Assembly (NCBI GenBank): GCA_020348925.1
Contig: CP070758.1
Coordinates: 2,416,874 to 2,480,873, forward strand
Source: Gemmatimonadota bacterium
Lineage (GTDB): Bacteria > JBHIER01 > G020348925
Direction: 5' to 3'
Length of the DNA: 64,000 bases
In this document: piece after piece, positions 26,985 to 35,369 of the stretch
How the letters are laid out: every line of letters begins with the position of its first letter
Position numbering within the stretch: the first letter of the stretch is position 1
Translations under genes and position numbers: made by a program
The notes under the pieces: model-generated
What the model saw: the letters and a program-made list of their open reading frames with translations, nothing else
What the model was told of the DNA's origin: nothing
The model's database searches: none

Positions 26985-27043
26985 GATCCTTGAGATTTCA
27001 TCACCTGGGTGCGACAGAAATTCGTGTCTCGGTGCCATTCTGG

Positions 27044-27177
27044 CAAAATTTTATGAAGTGTTCGGGCCCTATTTCGCCAATAGGAGGAGGAGTCATCTCT
27101 TTGATGTAGAGTTTTTACAGAAGAACCCCATGAAGAGTGCAGAGAAAAATTGAGTTTTAAAGGTTTGACCTCATAGA
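27044..27177 (+). repeat. Dispersed palindromic repeat, copy A
   Basis: Shares with copies B (28702-28858) and C (29629-29786) the blocks 'tctctttgat', 'tttttacag', 'ccatgaagagtgc' and the right end 'tgacctcatagac'. The left half is diverged or lost. It sits between korB and the SDR gene. Confidence 0.65.
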
Positions 27178-27206
27178 CGTATACGAAGTGAAACCACGAG
27201 GACACT

Positions 27207-27869
27207 ATGAAAGTGGCCATCATCGGAGCATCCGGCCAAACAGGGCTGAAACTGGTTCGTGAATCGCTGAGGCGCGGGCACCAGGTGGTGGCGGTGTGCC
27301 GCACCTCGTCTGCAGACAGACTGAAGGAATTTTCCGACAACGGCGGATGCACGGTGATCACTGCCCCAGTGGTGTCCGACCTGGCCACCCTTACCCAGGC
27401 GCTTGCCGGCTGCGATGCTGGGGTAGCCGTTTTGATTTCGGTGCGACGCCTGAGGGCGACTGAACTGGTGAGATCCCTGGCCAAGGCAGCGGCCGCCAAT
27501 GGGGTGAAGCGGCTGGTGTTTACCGCCGGTGAGGTGACTGCCGCGCCTGAAAAGGACGAAACTTTTACCCTGCGGCAACGGATCATGCTTCTGGTATTCA
27601 CACTCATGACGTGGTTTACGCCCTACTCCATGACAGATATGATCGAGGCATCGGTGCTGGTCAGACAACAGCCTGACTGGGATTGGACGATCGTGCGCGC
27701 GCCCACCTTGCGTGAGGAGCCTGGGGTGGGGTACAGGTTATGTGAGATCAATGAGGTCACGGCAAAACACGTTCTGTCCCGAGAGGACTACGCGACCTGC
27801 CTGCTCGATTCCTTGGAGAATCCCGAGCACTACCGCCGCGCCCTGACGGTGGTGTCGGCCGGGGGCTGA
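27207..27869 (+). CDS. NAD(P)-binding atypical SDR (NmrA/SDR_a5-like)
   Basis: 220 residues with the Rossmann start VAIIGASGQTGLKLVRESL (GxxGxxG), a conserved Arg (VCRTSSADRL), and VKRLVFTAGEVTAAP in place of the catalytic strand. It belongs to the NAD(P)H-binding NmrA-like/flavin-reductase-like group, which may be oxidoreductases or redox sensors. GC-rich codons and its position between repeat copies suggest acquisition. Confidence 0.82.
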   Translation: MKVAIIGASGQTGLKLVRESLRRGHQVVAVCRTSSADRLKEFSDNGGCTVITAPVVSDLATLTQALAGCDAGVAVLISVRRLRATELVRSLAKAAAANGVKRLVFTAGEVTAAPEKDETFTLRQRIMLLVFTLMTWFTPYSMTDMIEASVLVRQQPDWDWTIVRAPTLREEPGVGYRLCEINEVTAKHVLSREDYATCLLDSLENPEHYRRALTVVSAGG

Positions 27870-28015
27870 GGATCGTGTGGTGAAGACCAGAGTCAGCCAT
27901 CAAGATGCAAGTGAAGGGGAACGCCCGACCAGTGGCTGCAGGGACGCGTTGAACGCGCGCCCCTGAGCCCGATGTTCGGTGACCCAGGCGTAATCGACGG
28001 AAGGAGTGAACGACA

Positions 28016-28570
28016 ATGACCTGCTCTGAGAGTGAAACCGCCTTGAAATATCCGATTGGCCGTTTCACGGTAGAACATCTGGAGAAGCAGACCGACCCGG
28101 CGACTCGGCAGCTGCGGATCGAATCCCTTGCGAAGACTCCATCCTTGTTCGAGTGTGCTGTTGCGGGTTTGACTGAGGAGCAACAGAACGTTCCATACCG
28201 TCCGGGCGGGTGGAGTATACGCCAAGTGGTCCATCATATGGCGGACAGCCATCTCCAAGCATATGCGGTCTTCAAGATGACGCTCACAACTGATAAGCCG
28301 TTGCTCCGGATGTATGACTGTGCGGCTTGGGGGGAGTTCGTGGATGCGCGCACCGGTCCGGTGGCCGCGTCACTCTCGCTCCTGTCGGGTGTTCACGCGC
28401 GATGGGACTTACTTCTGCATTCCATGGATGTTGAGGGGTTCTCGCGCTCTTTCGAGCGCCCAGAATGGGGTGGGCTGATTACCCTGGACAACTTCCTTCA
28501 GATGTTGGACTGGCACCATCGCCATCACCTGGCGCAGGTCACGAATGTGAGGCACAAGCAAGGGCGGTGA
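28016..28570 (+). CDS. DinB/YfiT-like metal-dependent thiol transferase or hydrolase
   Basis: 184 residues of the YfiT/DinB four-helix fold. YPIGRFTVEHL opens as in YfiT; metal-binding His residues lie in VVHHMADSHLQAY and DWHHRHHLAQV; the conserved YRPGGWSIRQVVHH is present. Relatives transfer bacillithiol or similar thiols to electrophiles, or act as hydrolases. Which thiol this organism uses is unknown. It lies 146 bp after the SDR gene. Confidence 0.85.
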   Translation: MTCSESETALKYPIGRFTVEHLEKQTDPATRQLRIESLAKTPSLFECAVAGLTEEQQNVPYRPGGWSIRQVVHHMADSHLQAYAVFKMTLTTDKPLLRMYDCAAWGEFVDARTGPVAASLSLLSGVHARWDLLLHSMDVEGFSRSFERPEWGGLITLDNFLQMLDWHHRHHLAQVTNVRHKQGR

Positions 28571-29034
28571 GCGCCACTGTGGGCCACCTCACATGCGCCT
28601 GAAGCTGGTGAGCACTGGATTTTAAAGGAACGTCGTTGGTTTGTTGGCACGGCAGCATCACTGTTGACCGACGCATCAAGAAGCCGGGGAAAGTTCCCTA
28701 CTCACGAGGGTCAGGGCTTAACTTCTAAATTTTGAGAGTACAAAGGGACACTCCTCGTAGAAGGGGGAGAGGAGTCGTCTCTTTGATTTCATTTTTACAG
28801 TAGAATCCCATGAAGGGTGCTGAGAAAAATTTATTTTATAGAGTTGACCCTCGGAGACGGCTTCGTTTAACATGGTTTTACCCGCAATTGAGTGTGATTG
28901 GAGAAGGATTCGGATGTTATCCACAGACTCTTCCATTCAGTCTGCTTCGAATGAACTCTTCCTGCTCAACTGCCGATAAAATCCTGAGTGTTAAACGTTG
29001 CTCGCAAGATTTCCAGTCAGAGAGGAGGCATATC
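28571..29034. other. 464-bp intergenic stretch containing repeat copy B
   Basis: Apart from repeat B (28702-28858) I see no gene. A single sequence ttatccaca at 28917-28925 matches a DnaA box but is isolated. The stretch 28600-28735 can be translated only with a frameshift and resembles no family I know. Confidence 0.45.
28702..28858 (+). repeat. Dispersed palindromic repeat, copy B (with terminal inverted repeats)
   Basis: The best-preserved copy. Ends carry a 9-bp inverted repeat, cgagggtca (28704-28712) and tgaccctcg (28845-28853). The centre folds as a long imperfect stem: caaagggacactcctc pairs with gaggagtcgtctctttg with one bulge. Overall it looks like a small non-autonomous mobile element (MITE-like) or a structured RNA-type repeat. 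Confidence 0.75.
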
Positions 29035-29421
29035 ATGGCAATCCGAATTGTGCGTCTCGGAACCGATAGGTTCAGGGGAGAAGGACTACGCATCGGGACG
29101 GTCAGGCGTCCGCCACGTGGCGTGCCCAAGAGCGAATACGCATCCCAAAATTGGTATGACGTGTGGCTCCCAAACGTTGCACCAACCCACGAACTCATGA
29201 AACTGGGGCGGGCTGCTGAATCCGAGAAAGATTGGAATGTATTTGCCAGGAAATATCGCGCTGAGATGGCCGATCCTGAAAAGAGCAGGATTCTTGATCT
29301 CCTTGCCGCGCTGTCTCACGACGCAAACTTCTCTGTGGGTTGTTACTGCGAGAACGAGGCGCGCTGTCACAGGTCCATCCTGCGCGAGCTGTTGGCCCAG
29401 AGAGAGGCTCAGCTCGAATGA
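29035..29421 (+). CDS. DUF488-family protein (YeaO-like)
   Basis: 128 residues. IRIVRLGTDRFRGEGLRIGT and VRRPPRGVPKSEYASQNWYD open the fold; WNVFARKYRAEM and LSHDANFSVGCYCENEARC with RSILRELL close it, matching the DUF488/YeaO family. CYCENEARCHR contains the family's typical Cys/His cluster. The molecular function of the family is unknown. agaggagg precedes ATG 29035. Located between repeat copies B and C. Confidence 0.88.
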   Translation: MAIRIVRLGTDRFRGEGLRIGTVRRPPRGVPKSEYASQNWYDVWLPNVAPTHELMKLGRAAESEKDWNVFARKYRAEMADPEKSRILDLLAALSHDANFSVGCYCENEARCHRSILRELLAQREAQLE

Positions 29422-29526
29422 GTCTGAAAGGGGCGCAGCACAACAGGGCCCACCCCCCTGCTGCAGTTGACTCGCTATGGCTCGCAACAGAACAGCCCGT
29501 TCGGCGTACTGGAGAAGTGGGATTGC

Positions 29527-29617
29527 ATGAAAATACGATACGCTATCGATCCAGAGTGCGGAGAACCTCACATTTTTTAAGCACGCGGAATCTGAAGCCG
29601 AAGGAGAAGATGTTTGA
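29527..29617 (+). pseudogene. Frameshifted remnant of a DUF4258/BrnT-like toxin gene
   Basis: The frame starting at ATG 29527 reads MKIRYAIDPECGEPHIF then TAA. Removing one T from the run of six restores KHAESEAEGEDV before a TGA. The joined peptide follows the N-terminal pattern of small toxins in which PETGxPHIYKHGVTExEVxxVL is typical. Only ~30 residues remain, and the homologous sequence stops next to repeat C, so the gene looks truncated as well as frameshifted. Confidence 0.5.
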
Positions 29618-29628
29618 CAGGGTCCAGC

Positions 29629-29786
29629 CACGAGGGTCAGGGCTTGAATTTTAAATTTTGACAGTACAGGGAGCCTCCCTTGTAATGGGTCGAAAGGAGC
29701 CATCCCTTTGATTTCATTTTTTGCAGAAGAGTTCCATGAAGAGTGCGGGGAAATATATTGTTTTGAAGGGGTGATCCTCATAGACT
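29629..29786 (+). repeat. Dispersed palindromic repeat, copy C
   Basis: Begins cacgagggtcagggctt exactly like copy B, continues with aaattttga, the central imperfect stem (cagggagcctccc / ggagccatccctttg) and the shared ccctttgatttcattttt and ccatgaagagtgc blocks, and ends tgatcctcatagac. The terminal inverted repeat is slightly degraded compared with copy B. Confidence 0.72.
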
Positions 29787-29914
29787 TTACAAAAAGTCGG
29801 CCCTGTCTGTTTCGTGCGCAGTATCTGGGAGCTTTTCGAAGCGGAGCAATAAGGGGTGGCCTCATTGAAATCGGTCGATCAAACTTTTGTCTGCGAGTCT
29901 TCAAGAAAACCTTC

Positions 29915-29943
29915 TTGACATCATAGATCATGAGCGCTATAAT
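29915..29943 (+). promoter_or_regulatory. Perfect-consensus sigma70 promoter
   Basis: TTGACA (29915-29920), 17 bp, TATAAT (29938-29943). The predicted start near 29950 leaves a ~165-nt untranslated leader ahead of the DJ-1/PfpI gene at 30117. Such a strong promoter is usually controlled after initiation or by a repressor. Confidence 0.75.
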
Positions 29944-30116
29944 ATGGACAAAAAGAAAATGCATCGTCAACCCGTTCTCAACCTCCATGTGAGAGCGGAC
30001 ATTTGGAATGGTAACGAGTTTCCGTCGGTGTTTACGTCCCCAAACAGCGTTTGGGAAGGGTGGCGTAGCCGTAACCAAAGAGCGTAATCCGGGAGTCAAC
30101 ACATAAGGAGAGCGAC

Positions 30117-30656
30117 ATGCGGTTGCAAGGGAAAAGAGCGATTGTCCTCGTTGAAAACCAGTACCAGGAGCTTGAAGTCTGGTATCCTTACTACCGGTTA
30201 AAGGAGGAGGGGGTTGAGGTTTTTCTGGTGGGATCGGGGAGTGCGACGGTCTATTCCAGTAAGGTTGGATATCCGGCCGAAGCGGATGTATCTGCCGATG
30301 AAGTGAATATTGCGAAGTTCGATGCCGTCATTATACCAGGTGGCTACGCACCCGATTTCATGCGACGATACCCGGCCATGGTCAAGCTGGTCAAGGACGC
30401 ATACGATCAGGGTAAGATTGTTGCTGCCATTTGTCATGCCGGGTGGATGCTCGTCTCGGCCGGTATTCTCGAAGGGAAAAAGGTGACGTGTTTCTTTGCC
30501 ATCAAGGATGATGTGATCAATGCCGTTGCAGAATACGTGGACGAGGAAGTTGTCAGGGACGGCCGGTTGATCACGTCGCGCAAACCCGATGATCTGCCCG
30601 CCTTCTGTCGGGAACTTATTGCGGCTTTGGAGGGAGAAGGGAAGAGGAGGAAATAG
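30117..30656 (+). CDS. DJ-1/PfpI-family protein
   Basis: 179 residues. RAIVLVENQYQELEVWYP, DAVIIPGGYAPDFMRR and the nucleophile elbow IVAAICHAGWMLVSAG (Cys with following His) are the family signatures; LITSRKPDDLPAFCRE is the usual C-terminal strand. The family includes glyoxalase III-type deglycases, stress chaperones and amidases; which applies here is not determined. taaggag precedes the ATG and a strong promoter lies ~170 nt upstream. Confidence 0.92.
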   Translation: MRLQGKRAIVLVENQYQELEVWYPYYRLKEEGVEVFLVGSGSATVYSSKVGYPAEADVSADEVNIAKFDAVIIPGGYAPDFMRRYPAMVKLVKDAYDQGKIVAAICHAGWMLVSAGILEGKKVTCFFAIKDDVINAVAEYVDEEVVRDGRLITSRKPDDLPAFCRELIAALEGEGKRRK

Positions 30657-30802
30657 AAGGGGAGATTTGGGAAGAGTGGGGATTGGAAGATATGCCAGAG
30701 CGTCTAAGATCCAAAGAAGAGTGAGAAATAGAAAAGCCCTCTTTGCCCTCTCGCACATGTGATGTCCTCTTATTCCCTCTTCACCCCTCTTCATGGTGGA
30801 AC

Positions 30803-32473
30803 ATGAAATCAGATATCGAAATAGCCCAGGCAGCGCACCTTAAGCCCATACGGGAGGTGGCCGCCAGCGCAGGAATCCTGGAGGAGGAAGTCATTCTCTG
30901 CGGAAACCATAAGGCCAAAATTTCCCTGAATCTTCTTGAGCGTTTGAAATCCAAAGGGGATGGTAAACTTGTCGTCATTACGGCGATGACACCGACGGCC
31001 TTGGGTGAGGGAAAAACCACAACGGCTGTCGGGCTGTCCATGGCATTGACCAGACTCGGTATCTCCTCCATTGTTACTCTGAGAGAACCATCCTTGGGAC
31101 CGGTGTTCGGTTTGAAGGGGGGAGCTGCCGGTGGGGGGTCTGCCCAGGTCCTCCCCATGGAGGAGATCAATCTTCATTTTACCGGCGATATGCATGCCGT
31201 TACGAGCGCCCACAATCTTGTCTCGGCCGTGATCGATAATCATATCTATCAGGGCAATGCCATGGATATCGATCCGACGCAAGTGGTGTTTCCCAGGGCC
31301 ATGGACATGAACGATCGGGCCTTACGAGATATCGTCGTTGCCCTGGGTGGGACTCGGCACGGCATTCCACGGGAGGATGCATTCATTATCACGGCCGCTT
31401 CCGAAGTCATGGCCGTGCTCTCGCTGTCAGAAAGTCTCGGGGAACTGAAAGAACGGTTGGGCTCGATCATTGTGGCGTTTACACGGCGGGGAGAACCTGT
31501 CACCGTTGAAGATCTTGCCATTCGCGGCGCCGTAGCCGCACTCTTGAAAAATGCCCTGCAGCCGAACCTGGTACAGACCGTTGAACACACCCCCGCTTTC
31601 GTCCATTGCGGTCCTTTCGCCAATATCGCCCACGGCACGAACAGCGTGGTCGCCACGAAGATGGCGCTCAAACTCGCCGATGTCGTGGTGACAGAAACCG
31701 GTTTCGGCTCCGATCTGGGTGCTGAGAAGTTTTTCCACATCGTCGCACCCCGGGCGGGTTTTCGCGTTCATTGTGTCGTGATTGTGGCTTCCCTGCGAGC
31801 TTTGAAGCTCCACGGAGGCGCCTCAAAAGAACAGATGGGTAAAACATCGATTGCTGCCTTAGAGATGGGTCTGCCCAATCTTCTGCGGCATCTTGAAAAC
31901 ATGAATAAATTTGGGGTGCCGACAGTGGTCGCCCTCAATAGGTTCCCCGGCGATTCCGATGAAGAAGTGAGGTTCTTTACCGAGTACTGTTCCGAGAAAA
32001 ATATCCCCTCCGCCGTGTCGGAAGTGTTCGAGAGAGGGGGGCCAGGGGGGCGCGAATTGGCCCATCTTGTGCATGAGCGGGTCAAGACAAGCGACGGTAC
32101 GTTTTCGAAACTGTACACCTCGAATATTGCCGTCGAGGAGAAGATCAATACAATTGCCAGAGAGATTTACCGGGCCGAGGACATTGTGTATCAGCTTCAG
32201 GCCAAGAGAGATGTTCGGAGAATTGTGGACCTGGGTCTTGATCATCTGCCTGTATGTATGGCGAAAACGCCTCGATCTTTTTCTGATGATCCGAAGATAT
32301 ATGGGGCTCCTGAGGGCTTTTCCGTGACCATTCGCAAAGTGAGCATCTCTGCGGGAGCTGGATTTTTGGTGCCGATAGCGGGTGACATCATGTTGATGCC
32401 CGGCCTCCCGAAACACCCTGCGGCGATGGACATGGATCTCGATGAGGGGGATATGATTTCAGGGCTCTTCTAA
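30803..32473 (+). CDS. fhs: Formate-tetrahydrofolate ligase
   Basis: 556 residues, the normal length. It makes 10-formyl-THF from formate, ATP and THF, feeding purine synthesis and possibly the methyl branch of the Wood-Ljungdahl pathway. The P-loop is AMTPTALGEGKTTTAVGLS; REPSLGPVFGLKGGAAGGG, HFTGDMHAVTSAHNL and ETGFGSDLGAEKF are family hallmarks. ATG 30803 is the family start; the ribosome site is weak (catggtgg). It stands alone, without mthfr or folD beside it. Confidence 0.96.
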   Translation: MKSDIEIAQAAHLKPIREVAASAGILEEEVILCGNHKAKISLNLLERLKSKGDGKLVVITAMTPTALGEGKTTTAVGLSMALTRLGISSIVTLREPSLGPVFGLKGGAAGGGSAQVLPMEEINLHFTGDMHAVTSAHNLVSAVIDNHIYQGNAMDIDPTQVVFPRAMDMNDRALRDIVVALGGTRHGIPREDAFIITAASEVMAVLSLSESLGELKERLGSIIVAFTRRGEPVTVEDLAIRGAVAALLKNALQPNLVQTVEHTPAFVHCGPFANIAHGTNSVVATKMALKLADVVVTETGFGSDLGAEKFFHIVAPRAGFRVHCVVIVASLRALKLHGGASKEQMGKTSIAALEMGLPNLLRHLENMNKFGVPTVVALNRFPGDSDEEVRFFTEYCSEKNIPSAVSEVFERGGPGGRELAHLVHERVKTSDGTFSKLYTSNIAVEEKINTIAREIYRAEDIVYQLQAKRDVRRIVDLGLDHLPVCMAKTPRSFSDDPKIYGAPEGFSVTIRKVSISAGAGFLVPIAGDIMLMPGLPKHPAAMDMDLDEGDMISGLF

Positions 32474-32577
32474 GCGGAGGACGGCTGATTCCTGGGTAGC
32501 GTGGCTTGGCCGTACAAAATGATTTTAATGCGGTGAGGTCTCTTTTTACACGTCTTTCGTTTTTTTGTAGATTCTTG

Positions 32578-32606
32578 TTGACAGGGGGCGGTGCAAAGAT
32601 TATTTT
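32578..32606 (+). promoter_or_regulatory. Promoter upstream of the ferredoxin gene
   Basis: TTGACA (32578-32583), 17 bp, TATTTT (32601-32606). It is ~130 nt before the ferredoxin start. The preceding T-rich tract (tctttttacacgtctttcgttttttt) may include the end of the fhs transcript. Confidence 0.6.
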
Positions 32607-32736
32607 TGCGGCCAATAGGTTTCGAACTTTTGTTTCGGGTCAGATGGGATTCTGGAGGAGTTCTACAGACGGAATCTGATGAGAGTTCATATGTATAAAA
32701 CAGGCTACACTATTTTTATTCGCAGGAGGTGAGATG

Positions 32737-32925
32737 ATGAGAGCTACAGTCGATGCAGATCTGTGCACGGGGTGTGAACTCTGCGTAGAAACTTGTCCGG
32801 AGATTTTTGAAATGCAGGGTGACGTAGCCGTAGCGACGGTGGATGTGATTCCCGTCGATGCGGTTGAGAGCGCCAGGGAAGCTGCTGAAGAGTGTCCTGT
32901 TGAGGCGATCACTCTTGAGGAATAA
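32737..32925 (+). CDS. Single-cluster [4Fe-4S] ferredoxin
   Basis: 62 residues. DADLCTGCELCVETCPEIF supplies CxxCxxC...CP ligands and AAEECPVEAITLEE the distal Cys-Pro, the small one-cluster type seen in Thermotoga and Desulfovibrio. It carries low-potential electrons, for example from the korAB oxidoreductase. aggaggtg favours ATG 32737; an ATG at 32734 is adjacent. Monocistronic, with its own promoter and terminator. Confidence 0.94.
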   Translation: MRATVDADLCTGCELCVETCPEIFEMQGDVAVATVDVIPVDAVESAREAAEECPVEAITLEE

Positions 32926-33092
32926 CATCGCTCATATGTACCCAATTCGTTGTTGAACAAGAAGACACAAGTATCCTCTCACATATGTGATCCTTGCTCG
33001 GTATCGTTTTCGAACCTGGAGCTCATGTGTGACCACGAAGATATCCGTGTCTGATACCGAACCGATCTGAGGAGAAAGGTCTCTATTTCTGA

Positions 33093-33134
33093 ACACCGCC
33101 CTGCTACATTCGTCGTAGCGGGGCGGTGTGTTTT
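33093..33134 (+). terminator. Rho-independent-type terminator after ferredoxin
   Basis: Left arm acaccgccctgctac (33093-33107) and right arm gtagcggggcggtgt (33115-33129) form a 15-bp stem with a single G-T pair and a 7-nt loop, followed by gTTTT. It separates ferredoxin from the ribonucleotide reductase gene. The T-run is short, so efficiency is uncertain. Confidence 0.7.
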
Positions 33135-33170
33135 GAAGCGTTCGAATTTCAGTATGATTCTGGGCGGCCC

Positions 33171-35255
33171 ATGAAAAAGTTTACGCACATCCGCAAACGA
33201 GACGGGCGACTCCAGTCGTTCCAGCGCAAGAAAATCACGGCAGCCATCGATGCGGCGCTCAAAGAAGTGGGGATGGCGGATCACGCTCTGGCCGATGCGC
33301 TCTCCCGTGAAACCGTCGATCACCTGCAGGCGAAAAATTTCGCAAAGGTCATTGACCTGGAAAAAGTCCAGGACGCTGTGGAGCACGTGCTCGTCCGGAA
33401 GGATCTTACGGATGCAGCCAAAGCTTACATTCTCTCTCGTCAGAGGCACGCTGATGCCCGTCTGGTGAAAAGGATTTTGGGCGTCGAGGACGAGCTCAAG
33501 TTGAGTCTCAATGCCATTCGAGTCTTGGAAAGACGATATTTGGCGAAGGATACTCACGGTCGGATCGTTGAGAGCCCGTTGGGTATGTTTCAGCGTGTCG
33601 CCAGGGCTGTCGCTGAGCCTGATTTGGATTTTGGAGGGCGAAGTGCTGCGGCCGAGGCGGAAGGAAAATTTCTGGCGCTCATGGCCGATCTCGAATTTTT
33701 CCCCAACTCACCCACCCTCATGAATGGAGGCACGGACGTCGGGCAATTGGCCGCCTGTTTCACGCTGCCCGTCGATGATTCGATGGAGAGTATCTTCGGA
33801 ACGTTGAAACATATGGCCCTCATCCACCAGTCCGGCGGCGGAACAGGATTTTCCTTCAGTCACATAAGACCGAAAGGTGACGTCGTTCAATCGACCCAGG
33901 GCATCGCATCCGGTCCTGTCTCTTTTATGTCCATTTACGATGCAGCCACAGATGTCATTCGCCAGGGGGGGCGTCGCCGCGGTGCAAATATGGGCATACT
34001 CAGGATTGATCACCCTGATATCATGGATTTTATCAATGCCAAACGAAACGGTAATGCCTTTCGAAATTTCAATCTGTCCGTCGCCGTGACAGATGCTTTC
34101 ATGAACTGTCTGCGGCGAAACGGTATGTTTTCTCTGGTCAACCCGCGAACGAGGAAAGTCCAGGGACATGTGAGAGCGCGGGAGATCTTTCGCTCGATGG
34201 TCACGAGCGCTTGGGAAATGGGTGACCCGGGGGTGCTCTTCATTGATACCGTGAATCGCAGGAATCCAACCCCGGCCCTGGGAAAAATGGAGAGCACGAA
34301 TCCCTGCGGGGAAGTCCCTCTGCTGCCCTACGAGAGTTGCAATTTAGGATCGATAAATTTGGCCAGGATGGTTTGCGATGGGGCCATCGACTGGCAAAAG
34401 CTGGAGCGAGTCGTTCGGACGGCCGTGCATTTTCTTGACAATGTCATCGAAGCAAATTCGTTTCCTCTTCCTCAGATTGAATCCGTGACCAAGACGAACC
34501 GTAAAATCGGTCTCGGCGTCATGGGGCTTGCCGACTTGTTTCTGTTACTCGGTGTCCCGTATCATTCTGAGGAGGCGCGCAAGATCGGGACGAACATAAT
34601 GAAATTCATTACCCAAAAAGCTCGGAACGCTTCAGCCGACCTGGGGCGCACGCGCGGATCCTTTCCCCATTTTCAAAAGAGCATTTGGCCGAAACGCGGT
34701 TTTGACGCTCTGCGGAATGCAACCACCACCACGATTGCCCCAACCGGAACCATCAGCCTCATAGCCGGCGCCTCCAGCGGCATTGAACCGCTCTTTGCTC
34801 TGTCCTTTCGCCGCTATATCATGGAGGGGACGGAACTGCAGGAGGTTCATCCTATTTTTGAACGGATGTTGAGAGAGCGCAATATTTACAGTCAGGATCT
34901 TTTGGCCGAAGTGGCGCACACAGGATCCATAAGGGGGATCAAGACCCTGCCCAGAGATGTGCGGAACCTTTTTGTGACGAGTATGGATATCTCGCCCAAG
35001 GAGCATGTGACCATGCAGGCGAGTTTCCAGCGATTTGTGGACAATGCGGTATCGAAAACGGTCAATCTGCCTCAGAACGCCACGCTTGATCACGTTCGGC
35101 ACATCTATCATCTCGCATACACATTGAAATGCAAGGGTATTACGGTCTACCGCTTCGGCAGTAAGCGGGGGCAGCCCGTGTCTTGGGGGCGACCGGAGCT
35201 TGCCTTGGAACCTGAGGAGACGGGGGCATGCTCGCCGGAAAGGTGTTTTTATTGA
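33171..35255 (+). CDS. nrdJ: Adenosylcobalamin-dependent (class II) ribonucleotide reductase with ATP-cone
   Basis: 694 residues. An N-terminal ATP-cone (HIRKRDGRLQSFQRKKITAAI) provides allosteric control; the catalytic barrel has PNSPTLMNGG, FTLPVDDSMESIF, HQSGGGTGFSFS, TNPCGEVPLLPYESCNLGS with the active Cys, and ATTTTIAPTGTISLIAG. The C-terminus ends in ACSPERCFY, a Cys pair that re-reduces the active site. NrdJ makes deoxynucleotides with or without oxygen, which suits an organism living near oxygen. It requires a B12 supply. No NrdB-type radical subunit is present, consistent with class II. Confidence 0.93.
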   Translation: MKKFTHIRKRDGRLQSFQRKKITAAIDAALKEVGMADHALADALSRETVDHLQAKNFAKVIDLEKVQDAVEHVLVRKDLTDAAKAYILSRQRHADARLVKRILGVEDELKLSLNAIRVLERRYLAKDTHGRIVESPLGMFQRVARAVAEPDLDFGGRSAAAEAEGKFLALMADLEFFPNSPTLMNGGTDVGQLAACFTLPVDDSMESIFGTLKHMALIHQSGGGTGFSFSHIRPKGDVVQSTQGIASGPVSFMSIYDAATDVIRQGGRRRGANMGILRIDHPDIMDFINAKRNGNAFRNFNLSVAVTDAFMNCLRRNGMFSLVNPRTRKVQGHVRAREIFRSMVTSAWEMGDPGVLFIDTVNRRNPTPALGKMESTNPCGEVPLLPYESCNLGSINLARMVCDGAIDWQKLERVVRTAVHFLDNVIEANSFPLPQIESVTKTNRKIGLGVMGLADLFLLLGVPYHSEEARKIGTNIMKFITQKARNASADLGRTRGSFPHFQKSIWPKRGFDALRNATTTTIAPTGTISLIAGASSGIEPLFALSFRRYIMEGTELQEVHPIFERMLRERNIYSQDLLAEVAHTGSIRGIKTLPRDVRNLFVTSMDISPKEHVTMQASFQRFVDNAVSKTVNLPQNATLDHVRHIYHLAYTLKCKGITVYRFGSKRGQPVSWGRPELALEPEETGACSPERCFY

Positions 35256-35369
35256 GTTGAAGATTTCAAAGCCACGGAGGCGCGGAGAGGCGCACTGTTG
35301 CGCAGAAGAGAGATCGAAACGGATGTGTGCCGATTCCCTCGGAGAAAACGGATGTGTCGGGAGGTATCA

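Larger units (their letters stand above)
29422..30116. other. 695-bp intergenic stretch: gene remnant, repeat C, consensus promoter and long leader
   Basis: Contains a frameshifted toxin-like remnant (29527-29617), repeat copy C (29629-29786) and a perfect-consensus promoter (29915-29943) that starts a ~170-nt leader before the DJ-1 gene. The leader includes the hairpin cccaaac-agc-gtttggg without a T-run. I could not match it to a known riboswitch. Confidence 0.6.

Noticed and set aside
28917-28925. ttatccaca, a perfect DnaA-box match
   Set aside because: Single copy, no cluster, no AT-rich unwinding region or replication genes beside it.
27044-29786. The palindromic repeats as integron attC sites between cassettes
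   Set aside because: No consistent RYYYAAC/GTTRRRY pair at the ends of all copies and no integrase in the window.
32640-32700. Possible fourth copy of the dispersed repeat before ferredoxin (ttctacagacggaatctgatgagag)
   Set aside because: Only a short, weak resemblance; the diagnostic ends are missing.
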